Origin: Polychytrium aggregatum
Taxonomy: Eukaryota; Chytridiomycota; Chytridiomycetes; Polychytriales
NCBI RefSeq assembly: GCF_025602895.1
Contig: NW_026516209.1
Location: 682,001-746,000, forward strand
Direction: 5' to 3'
DNA: 64,000 nt
Both the position numbers and the translations under genes were made by a program. The notes below the pieces were generated by a model. That model saw only the letters and a program-made list of their open reading frames with translations. It did not search any database and was not told where the DNA came from. Position 1 is the first letter of the stretch. Each line of letters starts with the position of its first letter. Below are positions 20,061 through 32,200 of the stretch, piece by piece.

Positions 20061-22369
20061 ATGGCCTCGACAGCGCTTGCGCAAGCCCTCAGGCATCTCC
20101 GCCCCGCACTGGCACGGCCGCTCTCGACGGCCAAGACCGGCCCCACGCACAGCCCGCTGCCGCCCAAGATCGATCTCGATGGATCATCCAAGCCCATCGC
20201 ACAGCCATCGCAACCAGTCCAGCCATCACAACCGATCCAGCCGACACTCCCTCCGTCTTTGAATGGAGAGGACAGTGCCGGGCCTGTGTCCGACCCATCG
20301 CTCGAGCAGAGCGGCAAGAAGCCCGCATCGCTGTTCCGGTCGCTGCAGAAGAAAATGGAGCAGGAGATCCAGAAGATGGAGCAGGACGTGCAGGACAAAA
20401 TCCAGAACCCAAAGCAAGAGTAGGCACTCGTGGATCTGTGGGCTCATGGTGTCGCAGCACCGCATGCTATGCAGTGAAAATGTTGCACTGTCAGCGCACC
20501 AACGCCTTATTTCTTGCGCGAAACCAGCGACGGTTACCTGGCTCGGATGCAGGCAAAGATCAAGGCCGAGCGAGAAAGTTTGGAGAAATCTGCAGCCGAA
20601 AAGAAGTAAGGCCTCTCTGAATGGAGGAGCAGTCGCAGCCTTCGCAGCGCACAAAACCGAGCATGTGCCTCGTCCAAAGGCTTGGCTGAGGATGGGGAGC
20701 CTGTCCTCATTTTGCGCGAATGCACATTGGAAACATGTCCCGCATGCTTACTGCCTCTGTATCTGCCGGTTGCCAAACAGGGATCCTTCCAAGGTGCAGG
20801 ACGGCAAGGTGCAAGCCTCGCCGAAGCGGGCCGTCGACACCAAGCTGAAGCGTCGCATCGACGAGTATCTGGATCTCGAAACCAACCTGAAAGAGCGAGA
20901 GATCCTGTAAGCCCATGAATCGCATTTCTGGTTCAACGGGGCATCCAAACGATCAGTCCGACGCCTTCACTGCCGTGTCCAGTGCCAGCAAATCGCCCAT
21001 GGAGCGGGAGGAGGCAAGTACGGCTTCTTATCGTCCTGTCATCGATCGACAGCCTCAAGAAAGCCTTTCGCGAAGGCTACTGGGACGACGCAAAGGGTAA
21101 GCTCCGTAGCATTGCTGCAGAGGTTCAGAGCGAGCGGATGTTGGATTGCATGAAACATGTCTAACCGACTCTCCCGCTCGCGACCGACAGAAATTGCCAA
21201 GAAAGGCGTCAAGCTGTGGGAAGCCCCAAAGAAGATGACGCCCAGCCATGTATGAGCAGCCTCGTACTCGTTGGCCGCTGACGGGTGGTGTATACAGCGT
21301 CGCTGGGTGAGAAGTGGAGCTCAACACGGCCTGCCGGCTGACCATCTGTCCATGTTAGCTTGCCCCTCGGTTCTTTGATGTGACAGCCAAGACCCTGGCC
21401 GGAAACACGACCAGTATCTACGAGCTCGTTCCCAAGGCGTCGGCCACCCTGGTTACCTTTGTCAATTCCGGCATTGCCTCGGTAAGCCGCGGAGAGTCTG
21501 TCACAGGAGATCTCGATCAGCTATGCTGCCCTGATATTCCCTTCTATAGCCGTCGCATTCCAACGATGCTCGTGGAGCGAGTATTCGAGTCCACCGCCAA
21601 TCGGGAAGGAGCCTGCCCCATCAGCCGGTGTCTGCCCAAGATAGCGACGCTGCCTACTACTCACAAACCACACACGGACTTGCTCTTCAGGAACATATCG
21701 ATACATACATCGCCCCGTTCGTGAAAGAATTCGGGGGAAACGACAAAGTGCAGATTGTGCAGGTAGGGCGGGACATGGCGAGCGCACGGCGGCCCTCAAC
21801 GAGGCCAAACCAATGGCGAATAGTGCTGGCGCTCGAGCACAGGACATAGGGTGGACGAAGTAAACGGCGGTGATTTTGGATATCGCTGTGCAACGAACGC
21901 GACACCAATAACATTAAAATCGAATCGGAATCGGGATCCTCGACTCAACCAGATTCACGCCGAGGACAACTGGGCAAAGTCGGTGGCCATGCAGCTGTTC
22001 CTGCCATCGCTTCGTCGCAGACTAGTCAAGGAGCAGTGGGTAAGGTCCTGCAATGGAGATTCGACGACCTGGACAGCACGATCGTTTGGGCTGTGCAGCG
22101 AAGGGTTGCTTGTGCTGGACGAGCGAGTGCTGGCGCTTGCCCAACTCACAGGCGCGGTATCGTTCCAGGGCAAATATCTCCTTTGCTACAAGGACATTTC
22201 AGACGATCGACGAAAGATCGGAATCAGCAATCGTCTGCTTGGCTGGGTGCATTTGGTGGATTCCCAGTGCAAGCTTCGGTGGCAAGCGCACGGCCCCGCC
22301 ACCGCCGACGAGACCGAGACTCTCATCGAAAGCACCAAGAAGCTGCTCGAACGGGCCGAGCGGGAGTGA
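20061..22369 (+). CDS. ATP10: Mitochondrial ATP synthase assembly factor Atp10
   Basis: Nine exons (20061-20419, 20528-20605, 20781-20906, 21053-21096, 21191-21249, 21359-21481, 21625-21762, 21953-22039, 22169-22369) give about 404 aa with phases that match throughout. The N-terminus is Arg/Ser/Ala-rich without acids, as in a mitochondrial presequence (RHLRPALARPLSTA). A charged helical region and then the Atp10 core follow, including PRFFDVTAKTLAG, the thioredoxin-like segment around LVTFVNSGIAS, and the C-terminal LLGWVHLVDSQCKLRWQAHG block that corresponds to the conserved VGYV.LVD....RW motif. Atp10 is an inner-membrane chaperone needed to assemble the F0 sector around Atp6. The Pro/Gln repeats after the presequence are lineage-specific. 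The exact acceptor of exon 7 is less certain than the rest. Confidence 0.88.
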
Positions 22370-23114
22370 GGAAGCCGGGATGCTGTCGCGCCTGAGAAGG
22401 GTATGGCGGTACACTTTACACATAGCAAATGTGACACATTCCCTATCCCATTTGTCAGCGTAGTGCGTGATGGCATGCGTCTAACTATGCCATGAGAAAT
22501 AGAACAGATCACTTTGGCAGTCTCCGAGTGCACACCACCGGTCGCAGTGCAGCGATGCGGAAATCGAGGGTGCTGTTCTTGGCCATGATTGCGATGAGTG
22601 GGTGGGTGTATTCAAGTCACAGAAAAAAATCCTGTCATGGCTCAAAACGGGGCGTCCCGTTTCATTTTGGAAACGCGGTAATAGAATCGCTCGGGATAGC
22701 AAAGAACCCCTTGTCCTGTTTGTATGGATTGGGTGGTGATGACTGTGTGTATTCAGGATCCAGAATGTGTGGCCATCGACCTCAAACACAGGTCGTTCCG
22801 GCTCATTCCCATCATCATACATGCAGGCAGTGCCCCACAGAAAGCGAGCCTGATCGCCCGCGCCGCCAGTGGCTGGTGTGTTTGGTCAACGGATTTTCCA
22901 CATCGGCTTTGGCTGCGGTTGGGCCGGAGGTAAAAGGAGGGGGGTGATGGAAGGAGTACAATTCGCTACGAGTAACAAGAATCCAATGGAAAAACAGGAA
23001 GCGGAGATTGGGCAAAGGCATGCGGCTTGAGGCGCCAAGACCATCCCTTGAACACGAGGATCAGGGCACAGCCGGTGGTGCATGCCGCGCATATACTGCG
23101 CCCCGCCGGTGCAT
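22370..23114. other. Convergent 3' region between ATP10 and SR-protein genes
   Basis: 745 bp between converging stops. A weak reading frame with hydrophobic patches (22492-22947) is present but has no conserved domain. No RNA gene is recognised. Confidence 0.6.
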
Positions 23115-25529
23115 TTACTCGTCCATCTTGGGGGATGTCTGGGCGCCGTTATCCTCCACCGAGCGCTCGCGACGATCATCACGGTCGAGGCGGTCCTCAC
23201 GGTCACGGCGATCGTCTTTTCGGTCGCGGTCCTCCGGCTTTCGGCGAGACGGGCTACGTGATCGCGAGCGAGAGCGGCTGCGATCACGTCGTGGAGAACG
23301 GCTACGGGAGCGGCTGCGAGAGCGGCTTCGGGAACGACCGTGGTTGCGGCGTCGAGGGCCGCGACCGTCGTCCTGTGCATCAGGAAACGTGAAGAAGGTA
23401 TTCAGTCACCCGTGATCGAGGCTTAGTCTGGATGAGAAGCCGGATCGGGCGGCCCCATCGATCTCAAAGCTGGAGAGCCACATACCTCGCGGAGATAGAT
23501 GCGCTTGCCTTTCAGCTCAGTATCATCAAGCTTGCGGATGGCGTTCTTCATGTCATCAAAGGAGGAGAATTCGACAACGCTAATGCACACAGGGAAGGTT
23601 GGATCAGGCTGGTGAGATGGTTGTTCTGTGTCGTGAGCTAACCCTGTGAGGCACGACAGAGCCATCGATCTGGGCCGTTGTGACTTGCTCAGGGCATGCC
23701 GGCGACCGTCTTGATCAAGGGGCGTCGAACAGTGCGTCATCATCGTCCTGCTTGTTACTGTATCGGCCCTTACCCTTCGCCTTGCCGCTCTTTGTGAGCA
23801 TCCGCAAAGGTGACCTCGCCAGCCTTGCGCATGTAGTCTTTCAGATCCTTTTGGTTGATGTTGCAGCCATCCAGATGGAGGCAATAGCGTAACCGTAATC
23901 GATTGGGGACGTTTGACAGCCCGTGGTTGTAGTAGTAAAGGGAAAAACAGGGTATAGCGCGAGCCAAACAAAAATACGGCCACACAGGATCATCATGGAT
24001 TGAAGTGTACGGGATTCGGATGGTCATTGGCGATTGTGGTTTGCGATTTGCGATTTGCGGTTTGCGATTGTGATTTGTTGCCCAGTCGTGTTGGAATAGA
24101 GAGAGGAAGAGTTCAGCATTCGATTACAGCCAGGATGGGGATCTTCGAAAAGTAAACGGTCACCCGCCAAAGGGCTGAAGCGTCTGGTCCGGTCTGGGCT
24201 GATCCGTGATAGGAGCTACGTGTCTCCGAGAGTGGCCCGAGAGAATTCCGACAAGCCACCACCGATACCGCAGATACTAGATCGAGCAGGTTGCATTTCA
24301 ATCTCCAAGGCGACGCCTCGACCACGACCACGAGCCAGAAAGGGAGGGGCTTGTTCAACAGAATCCCAGCGATCCAGATCGACCGGCCAGCCAGCAGAGA
24401 TGATATCGTTGCCGCGTTGTCAAGAGCGGATCCGACTGCAGGCCAAGAGGGCGAAACCGGGACGACGCCAAAGGAAACACCAGGGGCACCAAGAGACGAA
24501 ACCGAGACCACCAGGGAGGACATCGGCGACCGCGAGGGAGGAGGTAGCGAGCAGGCCACGGTATCTTTGGTCCATCGCGCACAGGGCTCCAGTCCAGCGG
24601 CAGCGTCGGGTGGCCGGGTTGTTTTGGCTTGGTGGCAAAGCACCGCATGTGCATGGAGGCCAGGAGGAAGCCCGTCCAGGTTGTGGGATGATCCTCAGCC
24701 GTAGGAACCCGCGACGAGGAAGGAGGTCGCACGCAAGAGGCTCGGATAAAAGATAGGCGGAGGCGTTGCCTGTCGGCTCATTACCTGCCAGCTCACGCTT
24801 GAGGAGAGATTCTCGATCACAACGCGGTAGTTGGTGCGCTGCATGGGGCCGAACCTATGAACAAACAGTTGTATCAGCAAAGCGTCCTGCAGCGGCATCA
24901 CAGACCCAGCTACCCCACCCTCTGCAGTGCATACCGATCGTGGGCGCGACGGCGCTCGCCTTTGGCGAGCTCGCAGATGATCCTGGAGGGCCAGCGTCCA
25001 TGTGTTGCACGAGATCCAGGCGATACCGGACGGTTGGGAGTGGGGACAGTCGTAAACAGGGATATTAGGCCACCGATGGAGTCGGAAGCATTGTCAACAT
25101 GATATAATCCTTGCGTCAGTCGCATAACAGGGGGGGGGCACTGACTTGTCGTCAAAAAAGGCGCTGTTGTGGAGCTCTCTCACGGCATCGCGGGCATCTC
25201 GGTGGTCACGGAATTCCTGTGGGATATGGCCGAGACGATGTCGTGGTAAGCGACTGGATGCTGCTGCACCGACCTGCGGCTTGGCTGTGTTGGAGACAAG
25301 CAGGCAGGCGTGGCCGATCTCGCAGCGATCGATCACATGGCGAGCGAGCAGCCATGCCTATGGGAAGAAGCCAGGACGACAGAAGCGAGCAACCTACAAC
25401 AAAGCCAAAACCGTTCTTGAGGGTGATCTCGCGGATCTCGCCATACTGCCTAAAGAGCTTGTCGACGTCTTTCTCTCTGGCTTCTCTCGAGAGTCGGCCA
25501 ACATAGACGCGGGTGGAGGAGTCGGACAT
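23115..25529 (-). CDS. SR-type splicing factor with two RRMs and RS domain
   Basis: Seven exons (25529-25398, 25216-25146, 24982-24935, 24854-24785, 23847-23774, 23579-23486, 23372-23115) give 248 aa. RRM1 starts at once with RNP2-like VYVGRL and continues to RNP1-like NGFGFVEF. A short linker ([10 protein letters not shown]) leads to RRM2, marked by [25 protein letters not shown] and ending at KGKRIYLRE. The C-terminal 85 residues are an RS domain with alternating Arg-Ser ([11 protein letters not shown] twice) and Arg-Asp runs. The organisation matches the SRSF4/5/6 or Srp2 class, nuclear RNA-binding proteins that promote splice-site choice. In an intron-dense genome such a factor fits. The fourth intron (24784-23848) is long at over 900 bp and contains a tandem repeat. 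Confidence 0.92.
24031..24077. repeat. Short GCGATTT-type tandem repeat in SR-protein intron
   Basis: About six degenerate copies of a 7-bp GCGATTT/GCGGTTT unit lie in the longest intron of the SR-protein gene, roughly 180 bp before its acceptor-side exon in genomic order. Confidence 0.8.
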
Positions 25530-25960
25530 GGCGGGGCGGGCGGATGCGGGGGTGATGAAGATCGAATGGAGCAAGAGGGTGCAGCAGGCCAGAGCACCAA
25601 ACAAAAGCAGCTGACACCGAGGCGGGGGCCGAGAACGCACCGAGAGTGCACCGAGAGCGCACCGAGAGCGCACCGAGACGAGGGCAGTATGAAATTCATT
25701 CGCGTCACGTGCGGGGCTCGCCACAAGAACACAGCCGAGATCGGGGGCGAGATCGAGGACGAGATCGAGGACGAGCGAGCAGCCCACACCAACATTCGAC
25801 ACAGCGCCACGAGGCATGGGCCGGTATTATGGTTATCGGTCATGGTGAATGCCACGCAGCCCCAGATTTGGGAGGGAGGGGCTGTCTCTCAGCATTCTAC
25901 GGCGAAACCCTGCCATGCACCCGTCGAGATATCGGCTCGCGAGACCGCGGACCGAGGAAC
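25530..25960. promoter_or_regulatory. Divergent promoter, SR protein (-) and METTL25-type gene (+)
   Basis: The start codons face away from each other across 431 bp. Near 25641-25680 there are four to five tandem copies of CACCGAGAGYG, and near 25743-25775 four copies of a GAGATCGAGGAC-like unit. Both are simple purine-rich arrays that could be promoter elements or simple repeats. Confidence 0.5.
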
Positions 25961-28286
25961 ATGGCCGTCACCTCGGTTCCTGACCAGCAGATCCTCCTGA
26001 TCAGGCCGACACCCACAAGCAATCTGACAGGCATTCGCAGGACGCCAAGCCGGCCAAGTCCAGCAGCGCTCTGCCCAGCAACACCACTCTGCCTTCCCAG
26101 AAGTCTGCGAGCCCGAATGCACATCCGCCTGCCTCGTGCCGTGCAGTCGCCCGAGGAGTATCTCGATCGGACTCTGGCGCTGTTGCACCAGCATCGCTGG
26201 CTGACGCAGCTCCACTTCCTCGACTACTTCATCGCCAATTACTACGACACCACTTGGCCAGACGGCTGGAAGGACTCGATACTGGGGCCGTATCAGGCCA
26301 AGGATGCCCCTGTGCAAGATATGGCCCTGGCCGACACCGCGCTGCTCGCTGATCTGCTGCTCATGGCCAAGGACGGGACTGTCAAGGTGTGGTTCTGGCT
26401 GTCACCATCATGCGGTTGCATACTCGGTGATCCGCATGTCCCTTGCGGTGATTCACATGTCCATAGCGATGATCCACATGCCCCTTGTCGTCGACATATC
26501 GATATCATTTGCCGTCTCTGCATCAGCATTTCATGCCCCCCCCCCAACTCGTCGTTGCATATGCTCCGGCGGCTCCTCGAATTCGAGTGACTGGTTGACC
26601 AATTCGGCGTTTGTGTCTCAGGACGAGTGGCCAGAGTCCTTTAAGCACTTTGTGAAGCAGGCCCTGGAGCTCCGTCTGCCGAGGAACTTTGACGAACATG
26701 ACTATGGTACCGCAGACCTGATGCGTCCGATATGCAGCAGCCACAAGACGCAGATTCCAATGAAGATGAAGAAGAAGCACGAGGTTTGTTCTCAAGCAGG
26801 ATACACAGCGACCAGATTCTGGAAGAACGCTGTGGCTGACCGCACAGCGCTGATGGTGCGAGGAAGAGCTGATCCATCCCCGATCAAGTGCTTACAGCTC
26901 ATTCGGAAGCCACTCTTGACTCTCTCCGTCACACTTGTTGCGGAGGCAACTCTCAGGTCGATCGTCTGACAAACCTGGTGCGAGATAAAGTTGATGCCCA
27001 TCAGGCATCTCTGGCCATGGACATTGGCGCTGGGCAGGTAGGCGAGATCCGCTCCAAACCCGGGATGGTCCTTGGTTCTTGGGACATATTGGGCCCCATG
27101 GACGCCACTCTTTGGATGCCGAGCCCCAGAGAATCGCATCGAAGCTCACCCACCCTCGCGTCGACACAGGGATATCTTACATACATGCTTGCCATTTCGC
27201 AAGTTCCCATGGTCGCTGTCGACTCTGACAGCCACCAAACCTGCGGATCCAAGGCACGGCTCCTGAAGAACTCTCCCGAGATCGGGGACAAGGTGCTCCA
27301 CCTGACTCAGAAGCTTGACACGGACTCTCTCGTTGGCTTGGTGGATCGGATCGACAGGGGTGCTGTGCCAGAGGTCGACAAGATGATCAGCAGCAACACA
27401 TCCAGATCGTCCTATGTCGTGACGGGCTTACATGCCTGCGGCGACTTATCCAGCGCGATGGTTGAGTCCTTCATCCGAGACCAGCGAATCCGCGCTCTGG
27501 TCGGGGTCGGTTGCTGCTACAATCTCTTGACTGAAGGAGACCTGTCCCATCCAAATTGCATATTCGGTAGGCCATCTGTTGGATGTCGGCGGCCTCGTGT
27601 GGGCGGACTGCTGATGCTGGCCATACCGGGATGCACCCGGACTTGGCGATGCCCGTGCGATATGCTGACGCTTGCGAGCATTTGCGACTCGGGCAGGCTT
27701 TCCCCTCAGCTCCAAGGTCAAGTCGTGGTTCGAGGAACATGACTTTGGATTTGGGCCCCGCACTCGCGGTCTGGCCTGTCAAGTATCGATCGAGGCCGTA
27801 TCGCTTACCCAGCTTCGCCACATGCTCGAAGGAACTTACTACCGCAGCCTGCTTAACTATGTCTTCTCGGATCTCAAATTGGACGGCCCGCGCACCGACG
27901 AAGGACATTTGCGGATCAAGCGGCTGCCACACGAGGCGTATGACTCCTTCGTACTCTATGCCCAGCATGCCCTGTCCAAGGTAGGCATGTCTGGAGCTGT
28001 TGACGAAGCCACCCTGCGACGCTACGACGAACAGAACCGCCATATGCTCCAAGCCATGCAGCTCATTTACATGACGCGGGCGCTTCTCGGGCCCATCATC
28101 GAAAACGTCATCTTGGTCGATCGAGCATTGCGGCTACAAGAGTCTGCTTCCGCCGCCGGCACCGACGTCGAAGTTGCTCTTCTCAACTTGTTTGATGCCG
28201 AATCAAGCCCTCGGAACATGGTCCTGGTTGCTGAGAAACCACGACTGTGTCGAGAAAGTACCGACGCCGAGCTCCAGTCAGCGTGA
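25961..28286 (+). CDS. METTL25/RRNAD1-type methyltransferase
   Basis: Five exons (25961-26386, 26622-26783, 26957-27037, 27170-27566, 27697-28286) give 551 aa. If translation starts at the in-frame ATG 26117 the product is 499 aa, which may be truer, since the first 52 residues are Pro/Thr-rich and unconserved. Recognisable blocks are QLHFLDYFIANYYDTTWPDGW, the KMKKKHEV motif before the catalytic domain, the SAM-binding MDIGAGQGYLTYMLA (joined across an intron), VDSDSHQTCGSKAR, VVTGLHACGDLSSAMVESF and VGVGCCYNLL. The C-terminal half has the family's YRSLLNYV and RLPHEAYDSFVLYAQHAL elements. The family is a predicted SAM-dependent methyltransferase with homologues in most eukaryotes. Its substrate is not established from this sequence. 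All catalytic SAM-loop residues look intact. Confidence 0.88.
26425..26487 (+). repeat. Three 21-bp tandem repeats in METTL25-type intron 1
   Basis: Three head-to-tail 21-bp units with the core GTGATYCRCATGTCC occupy 26425-26445, 26446-26466 and 26467-26487 within the first intron. The unit length is 3n, so the plus-strand frame reads through as a 7-residue repeat. Confidence 0.9.
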
Positions 28287-29220
28287 TGGATTTGTCTGTC
28301 GGGTTGATGAGGGGCTTGACTCGACCACCAGCGGTGCGGACCTGGTGAATGCTACAACACGAGCGTCCGAACAGATCCCACCAGAGACTGCTGGTCTTTG
28401 CAATTGGCATGGCAGTGTCTGCCTGCCTGTCCGAACAATATCCCCGCCAAAGCAACGTGATGCATTCGGGCAGAGCGATATGGCTTGATGGGGGAGGAGC
28501 GAGCCGGTGGACCTCGTCCATGTGTTTCCCGGCCACACCCATGCGCCCTCATGGCCAGGAACCCATGTCCCGGCATCCTGGCCGTGTCCTCCGTCTGGAC
28601 GCTCTCGCCACGCCTCGCCACGCTCTCGCCGCACCTCGCGCCCTCGCCCGCGTTGCCACGTGAACGGCGTCACCGGGCCAACGCATTTTTCATCCAGCTC
28701 CGGCTCCAGCCCGAACCAAGCTTCCTCTCTCTGGCATCCCTGGCCGCCCGACCTCCCCCTCCAACGACAAAACGTCCGAGCGAATCTTCACCGCAACCCG
28801 AGCTGCCGAGCGGGTCTTCGAAAACAGGCGTCCCCGCGACTTCATCTGTCTCCTCCCTCTCGGCCATCTGCTTGCTGGCACGGCCCTGGGGCTGTTTGTA
28901 CTTGTGCTCTGTGATCGTTTCGAGATTTGGACTTTCCGGCTCCCGGCCGAAGCTTTGCAGCGACAACCGCTTGCCATCGGCTCGTTGCTCTTCAGCCCAT
29001 CTGTTCTCTGGCTCCCCATATCCGTCGGCACGTTTTTTCTCATCCGCTCTCTCCTGTTTCGGCAGCCACGACCACTTGGTAAGCCACTGGCATCCACCGC
29101 TTCGATCCAGGCCGTCTGCGTCTCGATCGCCTTGCTCATCATATGCCCTCTCTTCTTCTGGGTCACGAATTAGTCCAAATCGAACCCCCCATCCTTCGCC
29201 CTCCACGTCTAGCTGTCACC
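28287..29220. other. Intergenic region upstream of UBR1-type gene
   Basis: Both neighbours read rightward. A continuous plus-strand frame (28485-29354) crosses it and runs into the next gene in another frame. Its composition is Ser/Pro/Arg-rich with no domain, so I treat it as chance. The 200 bp before 29221 is C/T-rich, as before other genes here. Confidence 0.55.
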
Positions 29221-32200
29221 ATGACGGACCAGGACCTCGATGCCACTCGCCTCCCTCCCTTGGCTCTCAACGCCGAGGGAGCATCCGCCTTCGACCCATA
29301 TATCTTTGCCCTGCTGCACCACGATGTGCCGCTCTTCCTCCAAAGCAATATTGAATCGGTATCCTGCCCGCTGCCCGTGCCATTCCAATACCGTATCATG
29401 AAGCTCATCACCGAGAGGATCGTCTCGCTTGATCCCTCTGTGGCGGAGCTTTCTCGGACGCTTTTCTTCTCGGGGCACGGCAACAACGCCGATCATTTCC
29501 TGGATGTCTCTTCGGAGTCGAACCTCGTCGATCCGGGCCATGCTGAGGTCGAGTACACAGGCAAACCTTGTGGGAAGATGTTCAAAGCTGGCGACATGAT
29601 ATATCGCTGCGCGTGAGTATACTGCGGTTTATGGAGAAAGGAACGCGACAGAGCAGCCAGATGATACCTCGCCGAGGGAGTATGCACCGCCCGGTATCTA
29701 ATCCCTGCAAGCGGTCTTTTCGTCGGATCTCACCAACTTTATCACGTTCTATCCAGAACCTGTGCATATGACGGCACCTGCGTGATGTGCTCCGTCTGCT
29801 TCCACTCGACCGATCACACCGGCCACGACACTAGCTTTCACGTTTCGAGCTCGGGAGGGGGATGCTGTGACTGCGGGGACTCGGAAGCATGGCGAATCGA
29901 TCTTGGCTGTCCTTACCACTACCCCAATCCCGAATATTCTGCCGGCCCCGCCGGAGCAGATCCGAACACGCATTCACAAAACGCGATAACCCCACTCCCC
30001 AAGGTAAGCGCACTTGGGTCTTCAGCTCAGCGCCGCATACCCGCAACTTGGCGCAGTATATTGGTATATCACACCAGCAGCACTGTGCTGCATGGGGCTT
30101 CGTGCTGACGATACAGACCGACCTTGCACCCCACGCTCGTCAATCAGGAACTTGTCGGGGCAATGCGCGCAGTGTTGGCATCCATCATCGACTACATCAT
30201 CGACTCCTTCAAGGACTCGACGACGCATTCCGAGATGGACCTTGAAGCCATCAAGAACGCACACCGTGACGAGATCGAGATGGTGGAGCGCTCTCTGCAA
30301 ACTGCGCATCCTATGGAGGCCCCTACATATGCGTGCATTCTCTGGAACGACGAATATCACTCATTTCAAGATGTGATCCAGGTTACCGAGGCTGCGCTTC
30401 ACATTGACGAAGCCGCTGCCCAGGCGATTGCCGAGGCGGTCGATGCATACGTATGTCTAGCCCTGATTCTGTCGAATGTCTTGCTCCTTTACTCCCTTGA
30501 ATCGTTGTCTGTGTGTCGGTAGCGGGAGGGTCTGCACTGCCCCAATAACGTTGGCACAGGCTGGCCATTAATGATTGCACATTACGTCAGTGGATGCATG
30601 CTAATCGAGTGTGAAGCTGGCGCTTTGGAGTGGATTATTATCTGTTCGCACTAACTGGTCTTTGCGGATACAGGGTCGTCATATCGTGCGCACATCACCC
30701 GATATCTCCTCGCTGATCACTGCCGGAACCCTAATGGCTCGGATCAAACTCGGCGTCACCATCAGGAGCGTCTGCAAGACCGTCCGCGAAGAAATCTCCG
30801 CCATCATCTTGATGTGGCTCAAACTGATGCTACAGCGGCTTCCAAGCGCTCCACAGAGGATTGGCCAGGTTCAGTACGAGTCCATCAAGGCTGTATTCAT
30901 CCAGGTCTTTTGTGAAGAACTCTTGAAGAAGCCCATGCGCAATCTTTCGCCATTCAAAGGCAGGGTGCACGATCTTCCAGCCGACATCGGCAATGTCGTT
31001 CGCCAAGCCAGCCCAGCAGACGACTCGTCTGTGGAAGCCTCCGATGCACTCATCCTCATGCCGATCACGAGCCAGCGCATCGACCACTTTTTCCAGCTGG
31101 ACAGCCTGCTGTGGAAAAAGGTGCGGCTTGTCCTTCGCGAGCTGTACATTTCCACGTTTGTCGTGTCGGGCGAGGACACCAAGCGCCAATTCGGTACGTC
31201 ACCATCGATAACCGCAGCCGTTTGATTTCCAGTCGGCTGTCATCGCTGCTTGGCTGGATTGGATCAACAATGGGTTGCTGTTGGATTATTGCTGCGCCTG
31301 GAGTGGCAAGCAGCTCGCTGCAGCTCTCGCATGGCATGTCGTTCATTCGCATGGCATGTCGCTCATTCGCATGGCATGTCGTTCATTCGCGGGGCTGTAA
31401 CCAATCCCTGTTTTTTCTTTGCCCTAGGTGTTTTGTTTGCGCGCAACTATCTTAGGCTAGCGTCTCTGTACCTTCTGAACGATCGCGAGTTCGACATATC
31501 CATCATGAACCTCTCGGTCCAGCTCTTCACCGTCCCAACGCTCTCACAGCACCTGCTGGCCAACACCAAGTTCTACAAAACCTTGATAAGCATCCTCAAA
31601 GCCTGCTGCCTGAACGAAATAGTAGGATCTCCGCAGGACGGTCAGTTCATTGACTTTGTCAATGCTTGCAGCCAAACCTATCTGCCGTACTATCCCCGCT
31701 TGCCGTGCGAGAAGGAGCTGTCGGACAATCGTCGTATGTGGCATATTTATCACGACATCAAATACTTGATTTCATCGGCTGGTGCGAAGGAAATCTTCCG
31801 ACGCCAGAGCAGCGATCTTGAGTGCAGTCTCGATCTGTACACCGTTTGGCAGGGACTCAACCCGCAGAGCCGTCAGACGCTCCGCCATGTGCTCTATGAA
31901 AGCAGCGCCTGGATCACAGCGTTCAACATGAGTGCTCAGTCACACATCCAAACGAAGCTCGCCGCCCAGTGCTTCGAACCGATCCCCACGCAGAGCATGC
32001 GCGACAATTTCCGATGCTTGCTCGACGCCATCATACGGACGATTGGCCGCGTGGCGTCGTGGACGCTATTTGATCACCAAGTCTTTTTGGAGCAGCAAGC
32101 CTCTGCCCTCAGAGACGAGCGCATCACCCACGGCTTCCATCACGTTAGCTTGAAGGGCCTACCTATCAGCGCACATGTGCCTTACTTTCTAGTCGAGCAG

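Noticed and set aside
20061-20419. First exon of ATP10 considered as TIM44
   Set aside because: The presequence and charged helix resemble many mitochondrial proteins. The conserved C-terminal LLGWVHLVDSQCKLRW block and overall order fit Atp10, not Tim44.
26425-26487. 21-bp tandem array considered as a CRISPR-like repeat
   Set aside because: Units are contiguous with no spacers, inside an intron of a fungal gene.
28485-29354. 289-codon plus-strand frame before UBR1
   Set aside because: Low-complexity Ser/Pro/Arg sequence that overlaps the start of UBR1 in a different frame; no domain.
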